A stretch of 64,000 bases of DNA. Source: Prolixibacteraceae bacterium JC049 (GTDB lineage Bacteria > Bacteroidota > Bacteroidia > Bacteroidales > Prolixibacteraceae). Below, piece by piece: positions 27,191-35,585 of the stretch; positions within the stretch are counted from its first letter, which is position 1, and each line of letters begins with the position of its first letter. The stretch lies in assembly GCA_023369685.1 (NCBI GenBank), contig SACZ01000003.1, positions 62,001-126,000 of the forward strand. The letters are read 5' to 3'. The notes under the pieces are model-generated. The model was not told the DNA's origin. It worked only from the letters and a program-made list of their open reading frames with translations, and ran no database searches. The position numbers and the translations under genes are program-made.

Positions 27191-28691
27191 TTATAATTTT
27201 TTCGAACTGGTAGATAAATACCTTAATGGCGAACTCGAAGGGGAGATGCTTGCTCAGTTTAATGAGGAGCTGAAAACCAATGAGGAGCTTGCAAAAGAAA
27301 TAAGACTTCAAACAGAAGTTGCAGAATCGATTGTTGAACAGGATGTTATGGATTTACGCAACAGCTTGAAACAACTAAGAGAAGGCGATGCAGCATTTGA
27401 AGAAGAAGTTGCTTTCGAAGAAGAGTATTCATTTGGCCTGTCCGAAGAAGTTAGCTACATAGAAGAGACTAGTAGCAATTTTGCCGATTTCGAAATAGAA
27501 GGAGTAGACAACTCTCTTCACAAACTTCACCTGGATCAGCATAAAAAAGCTGAAAACGAAGTGGTACACGAAGTATACCGCAAAAATTACGGTGTGGAAA
27601 ATGAAACAGAAACAGGAATGTTATCTGACGAAGATGAAGCCTTACTTGATGAAGTAAGCATGGCTATCAAAGAAAAAGATGTGATTGATTTACGTGCCTC
27701 TTTAGAACATATCGCATCAAATATGCCAACACACCAGTTTGAATCACAAGAAATTGAAGATTATATTGATGGTTTGATGGATGCAGATCAAATGGCTGCG
27801 TTCGAAAACGAACTACAAGAAAATATTGGCTTATCAGACGACGTAGAATTGCATACTGAAGTAAACGAAGCAATTGCCGAAGCTGATATCATGAACCTAC
27901 GTGCCAGTCTACAGGATATTAGAGTTGCTGATAATGCCACTTCCCGAACTTCTGAAGAAATTGAAGCTTACATTGATAATGATTTAAGTTCTGAAGAGAT
28001 GCACTCATTCGAAGAAGAACTATCATTCAACATGGAGTTAGTCGATGAACTAGAACTGCATAAGGAAATCAATGAAGCAATTGCTGAAACTGATGTACAA
28101 GAATTGAGAGCTCAATTGCAACAAATACGCACTGTCGAGGAGAAACAAAAAGAAACTCGCAGCGTAGGAGGAGTTACTCGATCAATCAAGAAAACATGGA
28201 GTGTTGCCGCAGCTTGTATGATACTAATGCTAGGAGTAGCAGGTGTTCTTAGAGTAACGCAACAACCCGCTCAAGACGAGTTATTTGCCTCATACCATAG
28301 TAAGTATGAAATATCAGGAACTCGATCTGGAAATGCAGCAACCGATATGGCTTTTAAGTTGGCATTGCACAACTACAACCAAGCCCAGTATAGCGAGGCT
28401 GCCAATCAATTCGAAGAATTATTAACCATCGATAGCGATGTCTCAGTAAACTTCTATGCAGGACTGAGTTACCAAGAGATGGAAGATTATAAAAATGCTA
28501 TCCGCCACTTCCTGTCAGTAGTCGACGACGATGACAATCTGTTCATAGAGCAAGCACAGTGGTACTTAGGTTTGTGTTACCTTCAAACCGACGATAAACG
28601 AAAAGCAATTGAGCAATTCGAATGGGTAGCAACTCGAGGAAAGAGTCACTTAAGAAAGAAAGCGAAAAAGATTGTTAGAGTCTTACGTTAA
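27180..28691 (+). CDS. Putative anti-sigma factor with repeated cytoplasmic modules, membrane helix and TPR region
   Basis: The 503-residue protein overlaps the sigma gene. Residues 8-66, 190-248 and 259-317 are three copies of one helical module (for example EIEDYIDGLMDADQMAAFE and EIEAYIDNDLSSEEMHSFE), each ending in an LRxSLxxIR-like helix; a half copy lies at 156-179. Between them is acidic low-complexity sequence. A single membrane helix is at about 340-358 and TPR-like helices follow at 385-500. The modules resemble zinc-free anti-sigma domains. The N-terminus would be in the cytoplasm and the TPR in the periplasm. Sigma binding is inference from position and layout. Confidence 0.8.
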   Translation: MARNYNFFELVDKYLNGELEGEMLAQFNEELKTNEELAKEIRLQTEVAESIVEQDVMDLRNSLKQLREGDAAFEEEVAFEEEYSFGLSEEVSYIEETSSNFADFEIEGVDNSLHKLHLDQHKKAENEVVHEVYRKNYGVENETETGMLSDEDEALLDEVSMAIKEKDVIDLRASLEHIASNMPTHQFESQEIEDYIDGLMDADQMAAFENELQENIGLSDDVELHTEVNEAIAEADIMNLRASLQDIRVADNATSRTSEEIEAYIDNDLSSEEMHSFEEELSFNMELVDELELHKEINEAIAETDVQELRAQLQQIRTVEEKQKETRSVGGVTRSIKKTWSVAAACMILMLGVAGVLRVTQQPAQDELFASYHSKYEISGTRSGNAATDMAFKLALHNYNQAQYSEAANQFEELLTIDSDVSVNFYAGLSYQEMEDYKNAIRHFLSVVDDDDNLFIEQAQWYLGLCYLQTDDKRKAIEQFEWVATRGKSHLRKKAKKIVRVLR

Positions 28692-28896
28692 GCATAAACA
28701 TACCGGTATTTGTTAGCGATTTATCCCTTTCAACTCAAATCAATAGCAAATACCTACACAGTTAGCGAAACAAAATTTATCCTTTTTTATGTTGATGTAA
28801 GACTGAATCAATGGCGATTAAACAATTATTCCTTTCAAAAAACGAAATCGTTAGTAAATAATAATAAAGTTCAGTTTGACAATTAACTAGAGTAGT

Positions 28897-28931
28897 AGTA
28901 AGGGGAGTCTTTTATAAAGGTTCCCTTTACT
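28897..28931. repeat. Long hairpin after the anti-sigma gene
   Basis: Sixteen consecutive pairs, including three G-T wobbles when read as RNA, close a TAT loop; the arms begin AGTAAGGGGA and end TCCCTTTACT. No T-run follows on the plus strand, so it is not a standard terminator. It may stabilise or process the sigma/anti-sigma mRNA. Confidence 0.6.
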
Positions 28932-28967
28932 GTTGTATATAGCCTTAACTATTCTTTAGTACTGGCT

Positions 28968-29123
28968 TTATTGCAGGACATTCTTCAATTTATTGAGTAC
29001 TGGTTTTCTTTCCTTCTCCTTGAACTTTTTAGGCAGACTGATCAATGAAGTTTTCTCTTGTTTGCAATGCTGTTTTGCTGAAAGAATAGCTTGGTACTGA
29101 TAGCTTCTAACTAAAGTAATCAT
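28968..29123 (-). CDS. Possible small basic protein (51 residues)
   Basis: An ATG-to-TAA frame on the minus strand gives 51 residues starting MITLVRSYQYQAILSAKQ and containing LPKKFKEKERKP. It lies 187 bases downstream of the CHAT gene on the same strand. The product is Lys-rich with two Cys-free termini and no signal peptide. I recognise no family and see no clear ribosome binding site, so it may be a chance frame. Confidence 0.3.
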   Translation of the reverse strand: MITLVRSYQYQAILSAKQHCKQEKTSLISLPKKFKEKERKPVLNKLKNVLQ

Positions 29124-29233
29124 GTGTTTAAAACAATTGTTATAAAGGTGTTTGCTGGGTTTTGAGAAATGTATAGGTGTCTTTGCTTTAGGGGATTATT
29201 ACACGTAGGATTGTGTTGCCATCTCAGTCCGTA

Positions 29234-29255
29234 GAGTCACAAGATCTTGTGACTC
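29234..29255. repeat. 22-bp perfect palindrome
   Basis: The arms GAGTCACAAGA and TCTTGTGACTC are perfect reverse complements with no loop. It lies 56 bases beyond the CHAT stop. There is no T-run, so it is more likely a protein site or a REP-like element than a terminator. Confidence 0.6.
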
Positions 29256-29310
29256 AGCTAAAAATGTTGTCTCAACCTTCGAGGTGTTTAAGGTGAGTTC
29301 TCAGAGGTAC

Positions 29311-32220
29311 CTATTTTTTGACTTGACATTTTTTCTTGCGAGAAATCCGATACTCATAACCTAACCAAACTAGTAGAGCAGCAATTAGGAAAATGAAGAA
29401 GTAGAGTTCATTGGCATGATACAAAGGAGTGGAGTCTCCAACAATCACATAACTTAGCCAGAAGTAAGGATGAGCCTTAAAAGAATCTGCATTTTTTAGA
29501 TGTTCCAGCTTAGCCAAACGAAGTGCTTCGTTTTTAGATTTTCCATCTTTCAGGTAGGCATAGAAATTATTCATGATTTGAGCACCCGACTTATCATCTA
29601 CCTCCCATAGTGTCATTACGATACTTGGGCACCCTGCATATAGAAATCCGCGTGCTAAGCTCATAACTCCCTCTCCACGGTGCAATTTACCCGTACCAGT
29701 GTTACATGCGCTTAAAACGGCCATACGGGCTTTTAAATGCATGTTATATATCTCCTCCGTATTCAATAGGTTATCGTTTAAACTATCTTTTGTATCGGTG
29801 AAGACTAATTTACTATACATTGGAACAGAATCGTTTACCAATGTGTGCATTGCTAAGTGTAGAATGTCGTACTGACTGGCTGACTTTTTGAATTGAGTTT
29901 CAGTAGCCAATGCATCGATGTATTCTTCTGTGTCAATTTGCTCAGAAATTGCTTGAACTTCTTCTTTTGCTCCTGATAATGGGAACAATGAACTCCATGT
30001 GTTGCTTTTAGAGTTCAGATTTTTAATATCCGGATTGTATTGAGGGGAGAATGCGATAAGATCCTTTTGAGCTTCTCTGTCCTTGTTAAAATAGTCGAAA
30101 TGCAATGTAGAAGAATATGAGTAGCTAAATGAATAATCTTTAATGAGATAATCCAGCGATGCAAAATTCATACCCTCAGAAGGATCGTGTGCTTTACTTA
30201 TCAATGCTTCAAATGGGATGTACGAAAGCTTCGAATCGGGTACAATAATCAATTCTTTCCCTTTTATCTGTTTGCTAATAGGTGAAAACAGAGTTTTATA
30301 AAGAGAATATGCTGCTGTACAATAGCGATTGAAATCTTTTTTCTTGGTTTTTCGAACAGAGCTGTTGATTAGGAAGTTTTTAGTGTCTTTAATGTGATTA
30401 ACAAAAGAGCTATCTATATCCTGTTCTACTAGTTGATAGCTGTTTTTATTAATTAAGAAAGTATAGAGCTGTCCGTTATCTTCTTCATTATCCGGTTCGT
30501 GTAGAATGAATTCAACTAATGCTTGATGGCCTTTCAGCTGCTTCTGTATCTCTTTAATTTTTATTACTTTATCCAAATATTTAAAAGAGTAATATTTTGG
30601 ATATTGCGATTCGAAAAAGCGGGTTAACTCAGAATATGCCTGGTCTAATTCTAAAATACGGCTATTCCAGTGGCGAATTTTTTCAGTATCCGGACTTTGT
30701 TGCTGATTTTCAGTGAATATCTGCTCTTTATAGAACGATAATTCTTGTTTTATATCATCTTCCTGATTAATTAAAGTATCAGGAATCCCTCCAAATGCTT
30801 TAGCTTCAATATCTCTGACTGCCGATAAGAAAGTGGCCGATTTACTTTTCTCAGAGTACTCAAATACCTTTTTCAGATAGCTATCATGCTCGGTGTATTT
30901 ATACATGGTATAAGCCGATTGAATAGTACGCTGATAAGTTGTGCTCTCGTTTTCTGCAAGGAAAAGTTTACTTTCTCTATCCAGATAACCAATACGCAAG
31001 AAATGAATTAACTCTGCTGCTATTTCATAGTTCTCAAAAGCCAACTGATAATACCACATTCCTTCTTGTTCATCATTTTTTACAACAATATCAGCCAGTT
31101 CTGTAAATACTTCTGCTTTACGCTTTATGGCCGTTAAAAAGTGAATGTTGTCATAACTGTCTCCTATAGGAGGATGAATGGTTGGGTCTTCAGTATCAAA
31201 TGTTTCAGAAGCTGCAATGGCTGCCTTTTGATAATATTTTAAAGCCGTTTTTAATGATTTTATCTTTGCCTGTTCAAATCCTTTTAGAGATTGTTTCTTA
31301 GGTTTTAATCTTTGGTAAAATGCCCCTTTGTTGATGTATAAAGAAGATGTAGAAGAATGCCTATAGCCTAGAATGTCCAAAAAAATGATTTCAGATAAAT
31401 CTAAATATTTTAGTGCTTCTTTACCATGGTTATTCATTATAAGTAAAAGAGCGAAATTATTAAGGCTATTACCTAATTCTATTCTCGTATTTCGTTGTTT
31501 AGAAGTCTTTAGAGTATTGTAATTTGCATTGAAGAACTTTTGGGCGCTATCAACCTGTTTGATATTAGAATAGGCTCGTATTAAGGCATTATTCATTTGA
31601 AATTGAGCATATCTAGACGCTTGGGATAAGTATATTTTTCCTAAACGAATGGTCTGGTTATATTCATTTTTGTCATTAAACGCAAATAAAATATTGGTTT
31701 TAACATTAGTAATAAGATTTGCTCTATTAGCAGAATCAGGTCTTAATAAAGTAAGTGCATTCTCATAATAAGTTAGAGCTTTATCTGGATTGCCCATATT
31801 TTTATGAATTACTCCCATTTCATTTAGGATACGCCCTATGCTTGGATAATCTTTTCCATAGTTCTTTTCGGAAACCAATTGAGCCTCTGTATATAATTCC
31901 AATGCTTTTCTATTGTTTCCTAATAAAGAATAAGCTTGGGCCAGCTTTAGTAGCGGAAATAGTGTACGCTTATGATGTTGTCCTAAATATTTTGCTCTTA
32001 GATCGTACGATTGTTGATAAGCGGAAATCGCTTCGGCCCACTGTTGCTTTTTGTATAGTTTATTTCCCAGAGAGAAAAGCTGCGTCGATTCATTGTATTT
32101 TACTCTGGTGATAGAGTCTTTTTGTGCCTCGGAATTTAAGCCACAAAGTAATAGTACCCCACAAAAAAGAATTTTTGTGAAAAAAAAATGCATTTTTTTT
32201 AGTCTGATAATCAGTCTCAT
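29311..32220 (-). CDS. TPR-CHAT protease, periplasmic and membrane-anchored
   Basis: The 969-residue protein has a signal peptide (ILFCGVLLLCGLNSEAQ), then many TPR units (for example AEAISAYQQSYDLRAKYLG and KALTYYENALTLLRP), a helical middle and a C-terminal CHAT caspase-like domain. The catalytic pair is His792 in HLAMHTLV and Cys839 in LSACNTGTG, followed by GVMSLARGFLYAGCPS. A membrane helix at about 939-956 is followed by RISRKKKCQVKK, so the protease should face the periplasm. An inner ATG (residue 10) is an alternative start. TPR-CHAT proteins are known proteases, as in the Csx29 protein of type III-E CRISPR. The anti-sigma protein is a candidate target by context. Confidence 0.93.
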   Translation of the reverse strand: MRLIIRLKKMHFFFTKILFCGVLLLCGLNSEAQKDSITRVKYNESTQLFSLGNKLYKKQQWAEAISAYQQSYDLRAKYLGQHHKRTLFPLLKLAQAYSLLGNNRKALELYTEAQLVSEKNYGKDYPSIGRILNEMGVIHKNMGNPDKALTYYENALTLLRPDSANRANLITNVKTNILFAFNDKNEYNQTIRLGKIYLSQASRYAQFQMNNALIRAYSNIKQVDSAQKFFNANYNTLKTSKQRNTRIELGNSLNNFALLLIMNNHGKEALKYLDLSEIIFLDILGYRHSSTSSLYINKGAFYQRLKPKKQSLKGFEQAKIKSLKTALKYYQKAAIAASETFDTEDPTIHPPIGDSYDNIHFLTAIKRKAEVFTELADIVVKNDEQEGMWYYQLAFENYEIAAELIHFLRIGYLDRESKLFLAENESTTYQRTIQSAYTMYKYTEHDSYLKKVFEYSEKSKSATFLSAVRDIEAKAFGGIPDTLINQEDDIKQELSFYKEQIFTENQQQSPDTEKIRHWNSRILELDQAYSELTRFFESQYPKYYSFKYLDKVIKIKEIQKQLKGHQALVEFILHEPDNEEDNGQLYTFLINKNSYQLVEQDIDSSFVNHIKDTKNFLINSSVRKTKKKDFNRYCTAAYSLYKTLFSPISKQIKGKELIIVPDSKLSYIPFEALISKAHDPSEGMNFASLDYLIKDYSFSYSYSSTLHFDYFNKDREAQKDLIAFSPQYNPDIKNLNSKSNTWSSLFPLSGAKEEVQAISEQIDTEEYIDALATETQFKKSASQYDILHLAMHTLVNDSVPMYSKLVFTDTKDSLNDNLLNTEEIYNMHLKARMAVLSACNTGTGKLHRGEGVMSLARGFLYAGCPSIVMTLWEVDDKSGAQIMNNFYAYLKDGKSKNEALRLAKLEHLKNADSFKAHPYFWLSYVIVGDSTPLYHANELYFFIFLIAALLVWLGYEYRISRKKKCQVKK

Positions 32221-32251
32221 ACAAAAAAGATGAAAAAAACTTCACTTGTAA

Positions 32252-32285
32252 GGGGTCACCTTTTGCCTAAAATGGGAATTAATAG
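32252..32285 (+). promoter_or_regulatory. Putative ECF-sigma-type element, copy B (upstream of the peptide gene)
   Basis: GGGGTCACCTTTTG and GGAATTAATAG occur at the same spacing as in copy A before the sigma gene. It reads toward the 56-residue peptide gene, with a 50-base leader. It lies in the 115-base spacer that is also upstream of the divergent CHAT gene. Confidence 0.65.
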
Positions 32286-32335
32286 ACGAAAGGGATAAAT
32301 TAATTGTTTTAAACGCTAACAAAATTTTTAAAGGT

Positions 32336-32506
32336 ATGAAAACTTTATTTGCTAACAAAGAGACTAGAACTTCAAATTTCGAGATACTAACAGCTAACGA
32401 ACTAAACGTAATCAAAGGTGGTGGTCCTTCAAGACAAGATTTGAATGATGGATTTATCGATAGTGATGCTCGTGAAGACTGGGGTGACGACGAAGACAAC
32501 TTTTAG
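32336..32506 (+). CDS. Small double-glycine leader peptide (56 residues)
   Basis: The frame begins ATGAAAACTTTATTTGC after AAAGGT and ends TTTTAG. The leader part, ending EILTANELNVIKGGG (residues 16-30), resembles the Bacteroidota GG-type precursor leader with its L..xELxxIKGG pattern. The remaining 26 residues begin PSRQDLNDGF and end in a very acidic DWGDDEDNF, with no Cys. It is transcribed away from the CHAT gene and carries an upstream element shared with the sigma gene. Family membership is judged by eye. It could be a secreted peptide, a signal, or a CHAT substrate; no exporter is nearby. Confidence 0.75.
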   Translation: MKTLFANKETRTSNFEILTANELNVIKGGGPSRQDLNDGFIDSDAREDWGDDEDNF

Positions 32507-33375
32507 TTTTTAGAATCAAAAGAACTGATTTAGTTATCAAAATTTACATTGAGATAACTTCTATTTAAATATAAAAATAAAAAACAATGAGTGGATTGGA
32601 TTATTTATAGTGTAATTCTTCTTCTTCAAACGTTCTGTAAATATTGATCTTAGATTGTTTTTTGTGATTGTTTTTAAATGAAAAGTGAATAGTCGTGGTT
32701 TAATTATGTTATTAACACGATGTGCTCAGTGAAAATAGAGATAGATAAATAGGTTTATGAGATTATAATAGTTCCTTATTATTGGAATTATGACCTAAAC
32801 AGTTAGATGATTTTGGTATATAAAATGCATATTAGTATGTGGTTTTGTTACTAAATGTTTTTCTGAAAAAAATAGGAAAACAGACAACAGAAAAGAAAGA
32901 ACGAGGCAGATATGTTGGGTATTTGTTGAGTTATTCAACTTTTTAAAGGTAAAGATTAATAAAAGTGAATTTGATTATTGTATTAAAATAATCAGATTAT
33001 TGCAAAGCTTTCTGTTAGTACAGAAGTGATAGCATCAGCTTTAGTTAATTCAAGTAGTAGAAGTAGTCACAAAATGTGAAATACTTCCCATTTTTCTTCA
33101 AGAACTACGAAGAAAAATTAGATTCTTTTGAGCTTATTCTGGCTCATGGAATTTCAATAAAAATTTATGGGCAATTAGGTTACTTGGTATGACCGAGTAG
33201 AGTAGACTTGTATCGTTTTGATTCGATATGAGATTTTTGTGTTTATAGCATACACAACTGTTGGTACTTCGTGTAAATACAGTGACTCAAGATTTCAGGT
33301 AGCTGAAATTATTTTCTCGGAATATTATAGAAAAAAGGAAATAAAAAAAGGAGTAGAAAACTACCCCTTTTGAAT
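32507..33375. other. Long AT-rich intergenic region after the peptide gene
   Basis: This 869-base stretch has no frame I can support as a gene. A weak hairpin (AGTTATC/GATAACT, 32532-32559) follows the peptide and may end its transcript. A seven-codon frame MSGLDYL begins at 32587. The right end holds a terminator for the methyltransferase. Confidence 0.6.
33347..33370 (-). terminator. Intrinsic terminator after the RNA methyltransferase gene
   Basis: The minus-strand stem AAAGGGGTAG/CTACTCCTTT with a four-base loop is followed by a T-run. It is six bases past the stop codon. Confidence 0.8.
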
Positions 33376-34521
33376 TTATGCTTTGTTCTTTTTCGAACCT
33401 TCGTACATTTCGTATTCTCGATATTGGCACTCCAGCGCTCCATTGTATAAATACATACGTTGCGACGATTTAAGTCCAATTTTATCGAAACACTCTTTAC
33501 TGTAACTAATAATCCATGCCGTATGGTTAGGGCAGTGGTGTTTTAGTCGCTCACCAATCATTTCGTAAGTATCAAGCAAATGATCTGGGTTTAAGCGTTC
33601 TCCGTAAGGAGGGTTCATAATGATAACCGCGCTTTCCGATTCTGGAGTGAAGTTTCCGAAATCTTTAATTACCGGGTTAAGATCTTTTCCTAAACATGCA
33701 CTTTTGATGTTCTCTTTAGCAACGTTGATACTTTTAAGAGAAATATCGGACGTGAATATTTTGCATGATAGATTTTTCTCGTTGTAATCTTCAGACATAT
33801 CTAAGAAAAGGTTGCGATCGAAATCTCTCCACTTTTCAAAAGCAAATGATTCTCTGAACATCCCAGGAGGAATTCCTTTTGCAATTAATGCAGCTTCGAT
33901 GGATAATGTTCCTGATCCACACATTGGGTCGATAAAGTCGGAAGAACCATCCCAGCCAGAAAGCATAATTAAACCAGCAGCCAGTACTTCGTTTAATGGA
34001 GCTTCGGTTTGTGCAGTGCGGTATCCTCTTTTGTGTAACGATTCGCCACTACTATCCAGTGCAATTGAACATTTATCACCAGAAACATGAACGTTGATAA
34101 TTACATCAGGATTGATTGTGTCGACAGATGGGCGTGCGCCTAAACGTTTTCTGAAAAAATCGGCAACAGCATCTTTCACTTTAAGCGAAACGAACATCGT
34201 GTTGTCGAATAGTTCGTTGTTGGCAGTGCTATTTACCATGAACGTTTTTCTGGTATTCAAAAATTGATTCCAGTCAATCTGATAAACTCCATTGTAAAGA
34301 TCATCTACCTCTTTAATTGGGAAAGTATCGATTACTTTTAATATACGGAGTGCTGTACGACAATAGAAATTAGCTCTATATAAAACCTCTTGATCCCCCT
34401 CGAATTCTACCGCTCGTTTTGTGGGTTTTACATTTTGTCCCCCGATCGATCTAATTTCTTGAGCCAAAACTTCTTCCAGTCCCTGGAAAGTTTTAGCTAC
34501 CATTCTCATTTGCTTATCCAT
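33376..34521 (-). CDS. THUMP-domain class I SAM-dependent RNA methyltransferase (RlmL-N-like)
   Basis: The 381-residue protein has an N-terminal ferredoxin-like/THUMP part (MRMVAKTFQGLEEVLAQEI), the LHKRGYR segment, the SAM site DPMCGSGTLSIEAALIA and the catalytic NPPYGERL. This is the layout of the N-terminal half of RlmL, which makes N2-methylguanine in 23S rRNA. Stand-alone forms of this length are common in Bacteroidota. Exact rRNA or tRNA target is not certain. Confidence 0.92.
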   Translation of the reverse strand: MDKQMRMVAKTFQGLEEVLAQEIRSIGGQNVKPTKRAVEFEGDQEVLYRANFYCRTALRILKVIDTFPIKEVDDLYNGVYQIDWNQFLNTRKTFMVNSTANNELFDNTMFVSLKVKDAVADFFRKRLGARPSVDTINPDVIINVHVSGDKCSIALDSSGESLHKRGYRTAQTEAPLNEVLAAGLIMLSGWDGSSDFIDPMCGSGTLSIEAALIAKGIPPGMFRESFAFEKWRDFDRNLFLDMSEDYNEKNLSCKIFTSDISLKSINVAKENIKSACLGKDLNPVIKDFGNFTPESESAVIIMNPPYGERLNPDHLLDTYEMIGERLKHHCPNHTAWIISYSKECFDKIGLKSSQRMYLYNGALECQYREYEMYEGSKKNKA

Positions 34522-34609
34522 CTATGTTAAAAATTTTATCGTCGACAAAGGTAGTATAATGAACTGGATAACCATTACTCTACCGTAATTTATACTGCTT
34601 TTAATCGGT

Positions 34610-35527
34610 TTAAATTCCTCCTCCGTCGCTATATTGTGTCTCCTTTGCTTTGCGTTGAATTATTCTGGAATTAGCAGGAACAGACTCGGTTAACCATACG
34701 TTACCTCCAATTACAGAATTGGCTCCAATGGTTATCCTTCCAAGGATTGTTGCTTGTGAGTAAACGATAACGTTGTCTTCAACAATAGGATGACGAGCAA
34801 TTCCTTTTATTGGATTTCCATTTTCGTCAAGTGGGAAGCTTTTGGCTCCCAGAGTTACTCCTTGGTACAACTTTACATTGTTACCAATTATCGAAGTCGA
34901 TCCAACTACCACTCCCGTTCCATGGTCTATGGTAAACGATTCTCCAATTTTTGCCGAAGGATGAATGTCTATTCCCGTTTCGGAGTGAGCCATTTCGGAA
35001 ATCATTCTAGGAATGATAGGCACTTCTAATTGAAGTAAAGCATGTGCAATGCGATAACTTGATATGGCACGAATTGCAGGGTAACAATAGATGACTTCGC
35101 CATAGCTGATTGCTGCGGGGTCTCCTTCGTATGCTGCTTTTACATCGTTGACCAGTTGTTGTCGGATAGTTGGAAGTTGGGTGATGAACTCCGAAGCTAT
35201 ATTTTTTGCTTTTTCAGAATAGGCTGAGATATCTCTGCTTTCTGGTGTTTGACAAGCAAAGCACAGTCCTGCTAAAACTTGTTCCGAGAGTAAGTCGAAT
35301 ACTTCATTTACATAAACTCCCAGATAATAAGGCATTTTTGCTTGCTCCAGCTTTATGTTACCAAAATAACCAGGGAAAATTATTTCCCGAAGCTTTTCTA
35401 CAATATGCCCAAGTTGTTCTGACGATGGCATGCTCTCTCCTTCGTGATGCTCATGGCAAATATTTTTAAATGTTTCAGGAGTTGCCAACTGATTAATTGT
35501 ATCCTTGAAAATGTATTGTTTATGCAT
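34610..35527 (-). CDS. Serine O-acetyltransferase
   Basis: The 305-residue protein ends in left-handed hexapeptide repeats (DIHPSAKIGESFTIDHGTG, VVGSTSIIGNNVKLYQG) with the catalytic DHGTG His typical of CysE/EpsC. The N-terminal 170 residues are helical and longer than in E. coli CysE, as in the plant/Bacteroidota type. It acetylates serine for cysteine synthesis. The neighbouring genes are unrelated, and no cysK is in the window. Confidence 0.93.
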   Translation of the reverse strand: MHKQYIFKDTINQLATPETFKNICHEHHEGESMPSSEQLGHIVEKLREIIFPGYFGNIKLEQAKMPYYLGVYVNEVFDLLSEQVLAGLCFACQTPESRDISAYSEKAKNIASEFITQLPTIRQQLVNDVKAAYEGDPAAISYGEVIYCYPAIRAISSYRIAHALLQLEVPIIPRMISEMAHSETGIDIHPSAKIGESFTIDHGTGVVVGSTSIIGNNVKLYQGVTLGAKSFPLDENGNPIKGIARHPIVEDNVIVYSQATILGRITIGANSVIGGNVWLTESVPANSRIIQRKAKETQYSDGGGI

Positions 35528-35585
35528 TGGAATAATTTTTCGATTTATAAATAGTGGAGTTGAGCTGTCTTCAAAGGAAAAAGAA

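Larger units (their letters stand above)
28692..29310. other. Intergenic region between anti-sigma and CHAT genes
   Basis: This 619-base stretch lies between convergent genes. It contains a 35-base hairpin (28897-28931), a possible small minus-strand gene (28968-29123) and a 22-base perfect palindrome (29234-29255). No larger gene is supported. Confidence 0.6.

Noticed and set aside
29234-29255. Palindrome as a terminator for the CHAT gene
   Set aside because: No T-run on either strand and no loop.
32242-32499. 85-residue frame on the minus strand opposite the peptide gene
   Set aside because: It is antisense to the GG-leader peptide, rich in Ser/Leu without features, and overlaps the shared upstream element.
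32587-32610. Seven-codon frame MSGLDYL as a pheromone gene
   Set aside because: Too short to support without conservation data; only noted in the gap entry.
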